Positions 15,761 through 24,498 of a stretch of 28,897 nt of DNA are shown here, piece after piece (the stretch's first letter is position 1; every line of letters begins with the position of its first letter). The stretch covers positions 1-28,897 of the forward strand of contig UQMJ01000032.1 of NCBI GenBank assembly GCA_900542035.1, in the 5' to 3' direction. Both the position numbers and the translations under genes were made by a program. Source of the stretch: an uncultured Clostridium sp. Lineage in GTDB: Bacteria; Bacillota; Clostridia; Lachnospirales; Lachnospiraceae. A model generated the notes under the pieces. The model saw only the letters and a program-made list of their open reading frames with translations, had not been told where the DNA came from and made no database searches.

Positions 15761-17509
15761 TTATCCTTTCTTCATACAGGTGTCTGTAAAATGGTAAAAG
15801 CGAAACCACTTCGCGTTGTGGGTTAAGGGATCCCTGTTTTTGTAGTCAAACAGCACTGCGGAACCATCTCCAAACACTTCTAAGTGGGCCATCTTTGCCA
15901 TCTGTTTGGAATCGTACCCTTCATACCCCTGCAAATACCGGCGGCTGGCTTCTTCTTTCATAAAGAAATCCCGTACCGCTGTCTTAAACAGGCTTTGATC
16001 CATTGCAAAATCCGGCCTGCTTTTTGCATTTTCCCTCAGATACAAATCCATCATCAGCGCATTCCGGAACACTTCCAGTTTTTCAGGGGAAAGTATGGAC
16101 TCTCCAAACCGGAACAACAGTTCAAATCTGGCCAGGCGGCTTTGTCCAATGTCTGCGGCTCCTTCTTTTTCGTACCAGTCTGCCAGGGCTTCGTAAAGGG
16201 CAAACGGCTGGTCAAACTCCTGTTCCAGCAGCTTCACAGAATTTCCAAACTGCCCGCTGTTATAATGAATCTCCACCATCTCTTCTATCCGTTTCAGATG
16301 AAGGACATCGCTGTAAGACAGCCATTTGGTAGACAGCACCTCATAGGGCGGTTCTCCGGTAAACAACAGCTCATACTTGTCCTTCTGCTCTTCCATGTAG
16401 GATCCTTTTAATACCTTTAAAAATCCCAGCTGCAGCTGTTCCGGCTCCATCCGGTACACCTGATTAAAGGAATTTTGAAAGCTTTCCAGATTTTCAAACG
16501 GCAGTCCTGCAATGAGATCCAGGTGCTGATGGATGTTGTGTCCCTTATTGATCTGCGCAGTAATCTGCCTTACCTCTTCCAAATCCATTTTCCGTCGGAT
16601 TTCCGTAATGGTATGGGGATTGACTGTCTGTACGCCGATTTCCAGCTGAATCAGGCCAGGACGCATCTTTGCCAGAAGCTCCAGCTCTTCCTGATCCAGA
16701 AGGTCTGCCGCAATTTCAAAATGAAAATTGGTCACTCCGTTGTCATGGTCTGAAATGTACTGCCAGATTGCCATGGAATGACTTTTTTTACAGTTAAACG
16801 TACGGTCTACAAATTTTACCTGAGGCACGTTATGTTCCAGGAAAAATCCCAATTCTTCCCGTACCAGATCCAAATCCCGAAACCGGACGGATTTATCGAT
16901 GGAAGACAGGCAGTAACTGCAGGAAAACGGGCAGCCTCTGCTGCTTTCATAGTAAAGAATCCGGTTATGGAACCGTTCCAGATCCTGATACACAAACGGC
17001 ACCTTGCTTAAATCCATCACTGGACGGGGCGGCGTTATGCATACGCTTCCATCCTGTTTTCTAAATGCCAGACCCGCAATCTTTGTCAGACCGTTTTCCT
17101 CTAAAAAACAACCTCCGTCCAGCAGTTCGGCAAAGGTTTCTTCGCCCTCTCCAATCATCACTCCATCTGCCTGGGGCCACTCTTCTAAAATCTTTCTTGC
17201 ATCATAGGAGACTTCCGGACCTCCCAGCCAGATTTTCACATCCGGAAGGACTTTTTTCAGATCCGCCGTTATCTGGCGCACATAGGCAATGTTCCAGATA
17301 TAGCAGGAAAACGCTGCAGCATCCGGTTTTCTCCTATACAAATCTCCCAGGATTTTTTCCATCTGGTTATTAATGGTGTATTCGCAGATTTCAATATCCG
17401 GCCTGTCTGAGGAATGCTGCAGCATTTCGTCTGCGTAAGCTTTCAGGCAGTATACGCCCAGATTGGAGTGAATATACTTTGCATTAATTGCCGTCAACAA
17501 TACTTTCAT
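15761..17509 (-). CDS. B12-binding-domain radical SAM protein (DUF4080 type)
   Basis: A 582-residue protein with an N-terminal cobalamin-binding-like domain (about 1-135, with IWLGGPEVSYDA and IGEGEETF), a radical SAM core carrying C-x3-C-x2-C at Cys193, Cys197 and Cys200 (SRGCPFSCSYC), and a long C-terminal region (about 400-582) of the DUF4080 kind. Proteins of this class perform methylation or rearrangement chemistry, but the substrate of this subgroup is not known. It is not a sulfatase maturase: the C-terminal SPASM-type cysteine clusters are absent. The start overlaps the dCMP deaminase stop by one base (TAATG). Confidence 0.88.
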   Translation of the reverse strand: MKVLLTAINAKYIHSNLGVYCLKAYADEMLQHSSDRPDIEICEYTINNQMEKILGDLYRRKPDAAAFSCYIWNIAYVRQITADLKKVLPDVKIWLGGPEVSYDARKILEEWPQADGVMIGEGEETFAELLDGGCFLEENGLTKIAGLAFRKQDGSVCITPPRPVMDLSKVPFVYQDLERFHNRILYYESSRGCPFSCSYCLSSIDKSVRFRDLDLVREELGFFLEHNVPQVKFVDRTFNCKKSHSMAIWQYISDHDNGVTNFHFEIAADLLDQEELELLAKMRPGLIQLEIGVQTVNPHTITEIRRKMDLEEVRQITAQINKGHNIHQHLDLIAGLPFENLESFQNSFNQVYRMEPEQLQLGFLKVLKGSYMEEQKDKYELLFTGEPPYEVLSTKWLSYSDVLHLKRIEEMVEIHYNSGQFGNSVKLLEQEFDQPFALYEALADWYEKEGAADIGQSRLARFELLFRFGESILSPEKLEVFRNALMMDLYLRENAKSRPDFAMDQSLFKTAVRDFFMKEEASRRYLQGYEGYDSKQMAKMAHLEVFGDGSAVLFDYKNRDPLTHNAKWFRFYHFTDTCMKKG

Positions 17510-18003
17510 TATACGTCAATCTCAATCTTTCTGCCTGTCGGCTGATACTGGTAATAACGGACTCCCGCAGCGTTTAACATCCTCTTGGACGCTTTGACTG
17601 CCGGTGTGTCTGCGTACTTGTCGCAGGCGTAAATCAGGGTCTTGATTCCTGCCTGGATAATGGCTTTTGCACACTCGTTGCATGGAAATAAGGTTACATA
17701 AAGTTTGCTTCCCTCTAAACTGCCGCCCCGATAGTTTAAAATTGCATTCAATTCACTATGGGTAGAATAAAAATACTTTGCATTGTAGGGATCTTCTTTT
17801 TCGCATTCCTTTCCCCATGGGAATTCATCATCGGAACACCCTTTTGGGAATCCGTTGTAGCCCATAGACAGAATCTTATTGTCCTGGCTGACAATGCAGG
17901 CCCCTACCTGTGTGCTTGGGTCTTTGGATCTCTTGGCAGAAAGTTCTGCAACTCCCATAAAATATTCATCCCAGGTAATGTAATCGCTTCTTTTATCTGA
18001 CAT
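17509..18003 (-). CDS. Deoxycytidylate (dCMP) deaminase
   Basis: A 164-residue zinc enzyme that converts dCMP to dUMP, feeding dTMP synthesis; related to ComEB of Bacillus. The zinc site is His82 with catalytic Glu84 in THSELNAIL, and Cys108 and Cys111 in FPCNECA. An insert with CSDDEFPWGKECEKEDPYNA (about 56-75) is typical of dCMP deaminases. AGGAG lies 8 bases before the ATG, and the gene follows tsaC/Sua5 by 12 bases. Confidence 0.95.
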   Translation of the reverse strand: MSDKRSDYITWDEYFMGVAELSAKRSKDPSTQVGACIVSQDNKILSMGYNGFPKGCSDDEFPWGKECEKEDPYNAKYFYSTHSELNAILNYRGGSLEGSKLYVTLFPCNECAKAIIQAGIKTLIYACDKYADTPAVKASKRMLNAAGVRYYQYQPTGRKIEIDV

Positions 18004-18015
18004 TGCGTTTTCTCC

Positions 18016-19074
18016 TTATTGCGCTTTTATGATGTGGTATCCTGCAGCCTTTGTTAAACGGTTCATAATGGCCTGGCCGATCTGGTCTCCAGGAAAGCTT
18101 TCTGAGTAAATCACGTCTGCTCCTAAATCGTCAAATTCCCGAAGAACTGCATATAAGTTGTGGGCCACCGTCTCTTCTTTTGCCCGAATGCCAATGGACT
18201 GGATCATACCGGCCGGATAGCAGGTTCTGGTCTCATCCGTACAGATAATTCCTACCTTCTTTCCTTCTTTTAACGCCTCTCTTGCCAGGCGGTTAATGGT
18301 TTTTACTACCTGATCCATCTCGCCTTCTACCAGGGTCAGAGGAGCTTTGGGCGCATAATGACGGTACTTCATACCTGGCGCTTTCGGATGTTCTCCTTCT
18401 TTCATAGGCCCCAGAATCGCCGGATCCATTTCTGCCTCTCCCAGGGTTTCTCTTACCATCTCAATCGTAATGGCGCCAGGCCGCAGAATCATTGCTACAG
18501 GGCCTGTTACATCAATAATTGTAGATTCCAGCCCGATTCCCACCGGACCTCCGTCTACTATCATATCAATCTTTCCTTCCATATCCTGCCATACGTGATC
18601 CGCCGTCGTCGGGCTTGGACGTCCGGAACTGTTTGCGCTGGGGGCCGCGATGGGCACTCCTGCCAGGCGAATCAGGGTTTTTGCGACCGGATCGGAGGGC
18701 ATCCGGACTGCTACGGTATCCAAGCCTCCCGTCGTCCCGTAAGGAACCAGATCCGTTTTCTTAAAAACCAGGGTCATAGGGCCAGGCCAGTAACAATCCA
18801 TCAGCTTTTTAGCCATATCCGGAATTTCTGCAGCCAATGGCTTTAATTCTTCCGGACTGGAAATATGGGCGATTAAGGGATTGTCTGACGGTCTGCCTTT
18901 TGCTGCATAAATCTTCTTTGCCGCTTCTTCATCCAGAGCATTGGCTCCTAAACCATAAACGGTTTCGGTCGGGAACGCTACCAGACCGCCTTCTCTTAAA
19001 ATACGGGCTGCTTCTTCCAGCTCTTCCTCTTTTATCCGATCCGAATCTGTTACTGTTATCCGCTTTGTCTCCAC
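18016..19074 (-). CDS. Threonylcarbamoyl-AMP synthase (Sua5/YwlC type)
   Basis: This 352-residue enzyme makes threonylcarbamoyl-AMP from threonine, bicarbonate and ATP, the first step of t6A-37 synthesis in tRNAs reading ANN codons. It has the YrdC/TsaC domain (about 1-215) with FPTETVYGLGA at 34-44, KGRPSDNPL at 59-67 and SANSSGRPSPT, plus the C-terminal Sua5 domain (about 230-350), beginning at APGMKYRHYAPKAP, that distinguishes Sua5 from short TsaC. The start is GTG with AGGAG 10 bases upstream; an ATG in the leader is out of frame. The 122-base gap after dnaB contains GC-rich inverted repeats around CCGCGG but no clear promoter or T-run terminator. Confidence 0.95.
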   Translation of the reverse strand: METKRITVTDSDRIKEEELEEAARILREGGLVAFPTETVYGLGANALDEEAAKKIYAAKGRPSDNPLIAHISSPEELKPLAAEIPDMAKKLMDCYWPGPMTLVFKKTDLVPYGTTGGLDTVAVRMPSDPVAKTLIRLAGVPIAAPSANSSGRPSPTTADHVWQDMEGKIDMIVDGGPVGIGLESTIIDVTGPVAMILRPGAITIEMVRETLGEAEMDPAILGPMKEGEHPKAPGMKYRHYAPKAPLTLVEGEMDQVVKTINRLAREALKEGKKVGIICTDETRTCYPAGMIQSIGIRAKEETVAHNLYAVLREFDDLGADVIYSESFPGDQIGQAIMNRLTKAAGYHIIKAQ

Positions 19075-19196
19075 TGTATCATCACTCCTGTTTTGTTTTC
19101 AGCAGTATCTGGCTGCTATATAGTGGACGAATGCCGCGGCAGGGGAAACCGTTGATCCGGCTCCGCTTACCGCGGCCTAATATCCGTAAAACCTAT

Positions 19197-20531
19197 TTAA
19201 TCTCTTGCCATATTTACAAACTTGGTGTATTCTGGCCGCCATAAAAGCTCCACTGTTCCAATCGGGCCATTACGCTGTTTTGCAATAATAACTTCTGCCA
19301 CATTGGGTTTATCTGTATCTTTGTTGTAATAATCGTCTCGATACAAAAACATAACTACGTCCGCATCCTGCTCAATGGCCCCCGATTCTCGCAAATCGGA
19401 AAGCATAGGACGGTGATCCTGTCTGGTTTCGCAGGCGCGGCTTAGCTGAGAAAGGGCCACTACCGGAGCGTTCATCTCCCTGGCCAGGGCCTTTAAGGAT
19501 CTGGAAATCTCAGAAATCTCCTGCTGTCGGTTATCGCCGCTTTTTCCGCTTCCGCTCATTAACTGAAGGTAGTCAATGATAATCATGGAAAGGCCGTATT
19601 CCAATTTCATTTTTCTGCATTTGGACCGCAGCTCTGTAATGGAAATACCAGGCGTATCGTCAATAATCAGCTTAGAACCGCCGATGATTCCGATTCCCTC
19701 TACCACTGCATCCCAGTCGGAATCCGTCAGGCTGCCGGTCCTAAGCTTCTGGGAGTCCACGTTGGACTCCATGGACAGCATACGGTTTACCAGCTGCTCT
19801 TTTGACATTTCCAGACTGAATATCATACAGGGCATATTTTTCTTAACTGCCACATAGTCTACCAGATTTAAGACGAAAGCGGTCTTACCCATGGAGGGAC
19901 GGGCTGCAATCAAAATAAAGTCTGACGGCTGCATACCGGAAGTCTTATAATCCAGATCAATAAATCCTGTCGGAATACCCGTAACCGCTCCCTGATTGCG
20001 GGACGCTACCTCGATTTTTTCCAGCACATTTAACGCCACCTGACGAATGGGGACAAAATCCCCGCCGCTTCTGGTCTGAAGCAGGTCAAAAACCGATTTT
20101 TCCGTCATGGCCAGAATATCTTCCAGCTTTTCCTTTCCTACATAACAGGTATTGGCGATTTCTTCGTTTATCTTAATCAGTTTTCTAAGGACTGCTTTCT
20201 CTCTTACAATATTGGCATAAGAGCGGACATTGGCCGATGTGGGAACCATGGTAATGATGTCGCGGACAAATTCCAGGCTGCTGACCTCCGGCGGAACATC
20301 CTTTTCTTTCAGCCGGTTTTGAAGGGTTACCAGATCCACTGGCTTTCCTTCGTTAAACAGCTCCACCATTGCCTCAAACATGACGCCGTACTGGTGCTGG
20401 TAAAATTCATCTGCTGTAACAATTTCAGACGCTGCAATAATGGCGTCCCTGTCCATCAGCATGGAACCGATGACCGACTGCTCTGCCTCAATGCTGTGAG
20501 GAAGCACCCGTTTCATCAGATTTTCTTCCAT
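19197..20531 (-). CDS. dnaB: Replicative DNA helicase DnaB
   Basis: The hexameric helicase that unwinds DNA at the replication fork, 444 residues. The N-terminal primase-interaction domain opens with PHSIEAEQSVIGSML at 11-25; the RecA-like motor has Walker A ARPSMGKT at 210-217, Walker B MIIIDYLQLM, and the conserved SDLRESGAIEQDADVV segment. No intein interrupts it. Its ATG overlaps the rplI stop (TAATG), the conserved gdpP-rplI-dnaB order of Bacillota. Confidence 0.98.
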   Translation of the reverse strand: MEENLMKRVLPHSIEAEQSVIGSMLMDRDAIIAASEIVTADEFYQHQYGVMFEAMVELFNEGKPVDLVTLQNRLKEKDVPPEVSSLEFVRDIITMVPTSANVRSYANIVREKAVLRKLIKINEEIANTCYVGKEKLEDILAMTEKSVFDLLQTRSGGDFVPIRQVALNVLEKIEVASRNQGAVTGIPTGFIDLDYKTSGMQPSDFILIAARPSMGKTAFVLNLVDYVAVKKNMPCMIFSLEMSKEQLVNRMLSMESNVDSQKLRTGSLTDSDWDAVVEGIGIIGGSKLIIDDTPGISITELRSKCRKMKLEYGLSMIIIDYLQLMSGSGKSGDNRQQEISEISRSLKALAREMNAPVVALSQLSRACETRQDHRPMLSDLRESGAIEQDADVVMFLYRDDYYNKDTDKPNVAEVIIAKQRNGPIGTVELLWRPEYTKFVNMARD

Positions 20532-20977
20532 TACGCTTCCTGTACCTTTACTGTAAGCTTGGCTGTTACGTCCTTATGGAGTTTTACCGGAACCTCGTGG
20601 GTTCCAAAGGTCTTGATTGCTTCTGGAAGCACCAGTTTTTTCTTATCAATCTCTAATCCCAGCTGGTCTGCAGCTGCTTTTGCAATCTCTTTGCCGGACA
20701 CGGAACCGAAGGCTTTTCCGCCTTCTCCTGCCTTCATGGTCAGGGTAACGGACAGCTTTTCTAATTTTGCCGCCAGTTCTTTTGCCGCTGCCAGATTTTC
20801 TGCTGCAATCTTCTCTTCATTTGCCTTCTGAAGCTTTAAATCATTTAAGTTTTTGGAAGTCGCTTCTACTCCCAGTTTTTTGGGCAGAATAAAGTTACGG
20901 GCATAGCCGTCATTTACCTTTACAATCTGTCCTTTTTTTCCTAACGCTTTTACATCTTCTAATAATACAACCTGCAT
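20531..20977 (-). CDS. rplI: 50S ribosomal protein L9
   Basis: A 148-residue protein of the large ribosomal subunit that helps maintain reading frame. The N-terminal rRNA-binding domain reads MQVVLLEDVKALGKKGQIVK and ARNFILPK; a long central helix rich in Lys, Glu and Ala links to the C-terminal domain containing GGKAFGSVSGKEIA. Length is the family norm. Starts on the gdpP stop codon (TAATG) with GGGAG 10 bases upstream. Confidence 0.98.
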   Translation of the reverse strand: MQVVLLEDVKALGKKGQIVKVNDGYARNFILPKKLGVEATSKNLNDLKLQKANEEKIAAENLAAAKELAAKLEKLSVTLTMKAGEGGKAFGSVSGKEIAKAAADQLGLEIDKKKLVLPEAIKTFGTHEVPVKLHKDVTAKLTVKVQEA

Positions 20978-23025
20978 TACGTAATATCTCCCTTCTCAAG
21001 CATCTGTGAAATTACTTCCCGTATCCGGTTCTTTGCTTCTTCCATGGTCATTCCGGTAAGCTGTGCGCCGGCCACGTTCCGGTGGCCGCCTCCGCCCAGA
21101 TATTCCATCATAACCTGGACATTAATGTCGTCTATGGATCTTGCGCTGACAAAAATTGTGCCATTATACTGGGTCAGCACAATGGACGCCCTGATATTGT
21201 TAATATTCAGCAAATCATTGGCCGCCTGGGCGCCGATAACCGTCGGACTTGTCAGACCTTCTGACGGGCATTCGCTGATTGCAAACGCATCTTTATAAAC
21301 CTCTGCATTCCGGACAGCCTCTGCCTTTGCCTGATAATCCGGCATATTATCCCTGAATAGCTTCCGCACTCTGGTAATGTCCGCTCCGCAGCGGCGAAGA
21401 AACGCTGCCGCCTCAAAAGTTCTGACACCCGTCTGATTGGTAAAATAGTTGGTGTCAATGACAATTCCTGCATACATCGCGTCTGCTTCCGCAGATTTCA
21501 TCTTGATTCCATCTGCCACATACTGAAGAATCTCGGCTACCATTTCGCAGGTAGAAGACGCATATGGCTCTACATAAGAAAGCACTGCATTGTCAATGAT
21601 CTCGCTGGACTGGCGGTGATGGTCAAATACCACTATGGTTTTTACCATCCGCAAAAGCTCCGGCGAATCCGTAATACTTGGACGGTTGACATCCACTACC
21701 ACCAGAAGGGTATTGGTATCTACCAGTTCCGCAGCCTTTTCGCTGTTTAAGAACATATCTTCCGGATACTCCGGATTATTGATAAACCGATCCATCATCG
21801 GCTTAACCGATGCGGTCATGTCGCTGGCTACAATATGGGCTTTTTTCCCCAGGGCCGTCGCAATCCGGAACATTCCTACCGCTGCCCCCAGAGAATCAAT
21901 ATCGCCTCTCTTATGCCCCATGATTAAAAGCCGGTCCTTAGTCTCCATCAGCTCTCTTAACGCATGGGCCTTTACGCGGGCTTTCACGCGGGTGGTCTTT
22001 TCTACCTGCTGCGCTTTTCCCCCAAAGAACTGGATCTTGCTTCCGCTTTTAATAACCGCCTGGTCGCCTCCGCGTCCCAGAGCCATATCAATGGCGGTAC
22101 GGGCAAACTCATAATTCTGGCTGTAAGAATCGCCGTTCATTCCCATACCGATACTCAATGTAACCGCCATTTCATTTCCGATGTTTACCGTTTTCACGTC
22201 TTCCAGAATAGAGAATCGGTTCTCTTCGATTTTCTCCACGTATTGCTGCTTAATTGCAAAGAAATACTTATCCTTTTCCAGCTTTTTCGCAATTCCGTTC
22301 ATGCTGTAGACATACTTATTAATCTTACGGTCAATTAATGCCGTAAGCAGGGAACGCCGGACTTCTTCAACGCTTTCCAATGCCTCGTCGTAATTGTCCA
22401 GGTAAATCAGACCGGCTACCATCTTTTGATCGTCAATCTCTTTGCGGTACTTGACAATCTCGGTTTCATCGGTCAGATATACGGAAAGAAGGTACTCTTC
22501 GTCTCCTCCTATCCCCAGCTGGTTGTCTATGGCCCTCACGTCGCTTAAGGGCACCCACTTCAAATCCACCCGATACCGGCTGTCTCCCAATTCGCTGTGA
22601 ACGCTTACCATTTCTTCTTTATTCTCCAGCGTATCTTTCCCAATTTCCGGAAACAGTGCCTGAAGGTGGCGTCTTGCGCTTCTGTCCTGTCCGGTTGCAT
22701 CTGCGAACGCATAGTTCATCCACATAATCCGGCCGGTCTCGTCCGCTATGGCATAGGGTTGAGCCATATCTGACAAAAGGCGCTTCTGGACCCAGCTGTA
22801 TTCGGAAGCAAAATCCACCATGTCAGACAAAATGGAGCTGCGCTTTTTGACATAGAAATATCCGGCTGCCGCCAGATAAATAAGAGTAAATACAGTCATG
22901 GCAATTCCTGCTTTTACATCTATGGCCCCTACTGTCAAATTAGCGGCTATCAAAATCAGCGACAGCAACAGCGGCCACTGGAGATAGACCCTTAACTGCC
23001 CCTTCATCTTGACTTTTTCTTTCAT
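20977..23025 (-). CDS. gdpP: Cyclic-di-AMP phosphodiesterase GdpP (YybT)
   Basis: A 682-residue membrane-anchored phosphodiesterase that degrades c-di-AMP, a regulator of potassium and osmotic balance. Two membrane helices (about 16-35 and 38-58) are followed by a PAS domain (about 80-190), a degenerate GGDEF domain (about 205-330, reading GRGGDQ where a cyclase has GGDEF), and the catalytic DHH/DHHA1 module with HKRGDID (His371, Asp375, Asp377), Asp445, DHH at 468-470 and a C-terminal GGGGHRNVAG. All manganese ligands are present. The ATG at 23025 is preferred over one 27 bases upstream because AGGAG lies between the two at correct distance. Promoter TGATATAAT lies upstream. Confidence 0.96.
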   Translation of the reverse strand: MKEKVKMKGQLRVYLQWPLLLSLILIAANLTVGAIDVKAGIAMTVFTLIYLAAAGYFYVKKRSSILSDMVDFASEYSWVQKRLLSDMAQPYAIADETGRIMWMNYAFADATGQDRSARRHLQALFPEIGKDTLENKEEMVSVHSELGDSRYRVDLKWVPLSDVRAIDNQLGIGGDEEYLLSVYLTDETEIVKYRKEIDDQKMVAGLIYLDNYDEALESVEEVRRSLLTALIDRKINKYVYSMNGIAKKLEKDKYFFAIKQQYVEKIEENRFSILEDVKTVNIGNEMAVTLSIGMGMNGDSYSQNYEFARTAIDMALGRGGDQAVIKSGSKIQFFGGKAQQVEKTTRVKARVKAHALRELMETKDRLLIMGHKRGDIDSLGAAVGMFRIATALGKKAHIVASDMTASVKPMMDRFINNPEYPEDMFLNSEKAAELVDTNTLLVVVDVNRPSITDSPELLRMVKTIVVFDHHRQSSEIIDNAVLSYVEPYASSTCEMVAEILQYVADGIKMKSAEADAMYAGIVIDTNYFTNQTGVRTFEAAAFLRRCGADITRVRKLFRDNMPDYQAKAEAVRNAEVYKDAFAISECPSEGLTSPTVIGAQAANDLLNINNIRASIVLTQYNGTIFVSARSIDDINVQVMMEYLGGGGHRNVAGAQLTGMTMEEAKNRIREVISQMLEKGDIT

Positions 23026-23064
23026 TCTCTCTCTCCTAATTAAAAATTTCATAGAGTTCTTTGT

Positions 23065-23073
23065 ATTATATCA
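23065..23073 (-). promoter_or_regulatory. Extended -10 promoter of gdpP-rplI-dnaB
   Basis: On the minus strand TGA precedes a perfect TATAAT (23065-23070), about 40 bases before the gdpP start. No strong -35 box stands at 16-18 bases, as is usual for extended -10 promoters. Confidence 0.6.
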
Positions 23074-23130
23074 CAGTTTGACAGATTCGTCTATGCAAGC
23101 GTATCGCTTAGGAGATTGTAAAAGACATAC

Positions 23131-23179
23131 AAAAAAATCCTCCCTTTCGAAAACACGACCGTCATCGAAAAAGAGGATT
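23131..23179 (-). terminator. Intrinsic terminator of the M20-YfcC-PatB operon
   Basis: AATCCTC with an inner TTTCGA (23136-23150) pairs with the right arm 23165-23179 apart from a 2x2 mismatch; a run of seven T follows on the minus strand (23131-23137). It separates the accessory operon from gdpP. Confidence 0.85.
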
Positions 23180-23222
23180 TTTGATTACTGCTTCGTCACT
23201 TCACGGTATCCCATCCCAATCC

Positions 23223-24437
23223 TTACTCTGCGTGAAATACATATTTGTCCAGACGTTCCATGGCTTCTTTCACGCGGCTAAGCGGCAGCGCCAGATTCAT
23301 GCGCAGATGGCTTGGCCCGAAAAACATACGGCCATCCTGAAGCGCTACTCCTACATCCCAGGCTGCCTGTTCTACTTCTTCAATGGTCTTCCCATGAGCC
23401 GCACACCATTTTGCACAATCCACAAACAGCATATAGGTTCCTTCTGGTCTGCTGACCTCTACGCCCTCAAAATGATTCTGGATATAATTGCAGGCAAACT
23501 CTACGTTTTCTGTCAATACCTGGCAAAGTTCATCTACCCACTCATATCCTTCCGGCTTATAAGCTCCGATCAGCGCGTGCATTGACAATACGTTCATATC
23601 ATTATAGTGGCACAGGGAAGACTCCTTTTCCACCCTTTCGCGAATCCACTTGTTGTAAATGATGTGATAGCTTCCAACCAATCCAGCCAGGTTGAACGTC
23701 TTGGACGGCGCATATACGGCCGCCGTCCGGTTTCGGGCATCCTCGCTGACAGACTGTGTTGGGATATGATGATGGCCGTCCAGAATCAGGTCCGACCAGA
23801 TCTCGTCAGAAACTACATATACATCGTATTTTTTATACAGTTCCATGGCCTTTTCCAGTTCCCAGCGCTCCCACACGCGGCCGCATGGATTGTGAGGATT
23901 GCACATAATTGCTGCATGAATCTTGTTCTCAACAATCTTTTTCTCCATATCTTCATAATCCATACGCCATACGCCGTTCTCGTCTTTTACTAACGGGCTG
24001 TGAACGATGTTATAGCCGTTATTTTCCAAAGACATCGTAAAACCGATATAGGTCGGCTGATGAACTAAAACGTTATCCCCTTTGGAGCAAAATACGTTCA
24101 GTGCGCTGATTACTCCTCCCAATACGCCGTTCTCATAGCCAATATGCTCCGGCTTAAGCCCTGTTACCCCGTTGCGGATTTCATGCCACCTGATAATCGA
24201 ATCAAAATATTCGGCTGTAGGATCAAAATACCCATATGCCGGATGTTCTGCCCGTTTGATAATTGCTTCTGGAATCGTAGGCACTGTTGGGAAATTCATA
24301 TCTGCCACCCACATTGGGATAATATCAAATCCTTCTTTTGGCGGTTCTGGAGCAAATCCTGGTTTTGTACCTAAACCATCTATCGCGATTGCATCCTTTC
24401 CGCGTCGGTCTATAATAGACGTAAAATCGTATTTCAT
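23223..24437 (-). CDS. MalY/PatB family PLP-dependent C-S beta-lyase
   Basis: A 404-residue fold-type I PLP enzyme. The family cleaves the C-S bond of cystathionine or cysteine S-conjugates to pyruvate, ammonia and a thiol. The N-terminus IPMWVADMNFPTVP (40-53) is the MalY/PatB hallmark; NPHNPCGRVW (180-189), Asp211 in VVSDEIWSDL and the PLP-lysine Lys246 in APSKTFNLAGL complete the active site. GAGGAGG precedes the ATG. It is the last gene of a three-gene operon after an M20 amidohydrolase and a carrier, which favours catabolism of S-substituted cysteines over methionine biosynthesis (inference). An aminotransferase role is possible but less likely. Confidence 0.9.
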   Translation of the reverse strand: MKYDFTSIIDRRGKDAIAIDGLGTKPGFAPEPPKEGFDIIPMWVADMNFPTVPTIPEAIIKRAEHPAYGYFDPTAEYFDSIIRWHEIRNGVTGLKPEHIGYENGVLGGVISALNVFCSKGDNVLVHQPTYIGFTMSLENNGYNIVHSPLVKDENGVWRMDYEDMEKKIVENKIHAAIMCNPHNPCGRVWERWELEKAMELYKKYDVYVVSDEIWSDLILDGHHHIPTQSVSEDARNRTAAVYAPSKTFNLAGLVGSYHIIYNKWIRERVEKESSLCHYNDMNVLSMHALIGAYKPEGYEWVDELCQVLTENVEFACNYIQNHFEGVEVSRPEGTYMLFVDCAKWCAAHGKTIEEVEQAAWDVGVALQDGRMFFGPSHLRMNLALPLSRVKEAMERLDKYVFHAE

Positions 24438-24498
24438 AGTTTTATCCTCCTCACATGAAAAAATATTGTTTGTTCCTTTTCAAGTCCCATCATTTGTA

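Noticed and set aside
15761..17509. Possible sulfatase maturase (anSME) for the Cys-type sulfatase
   Set aside because: The radical SAM protein has an N-terminal B12-binding-like domain and no SPASM cysteine clusters, so it is of a different class.
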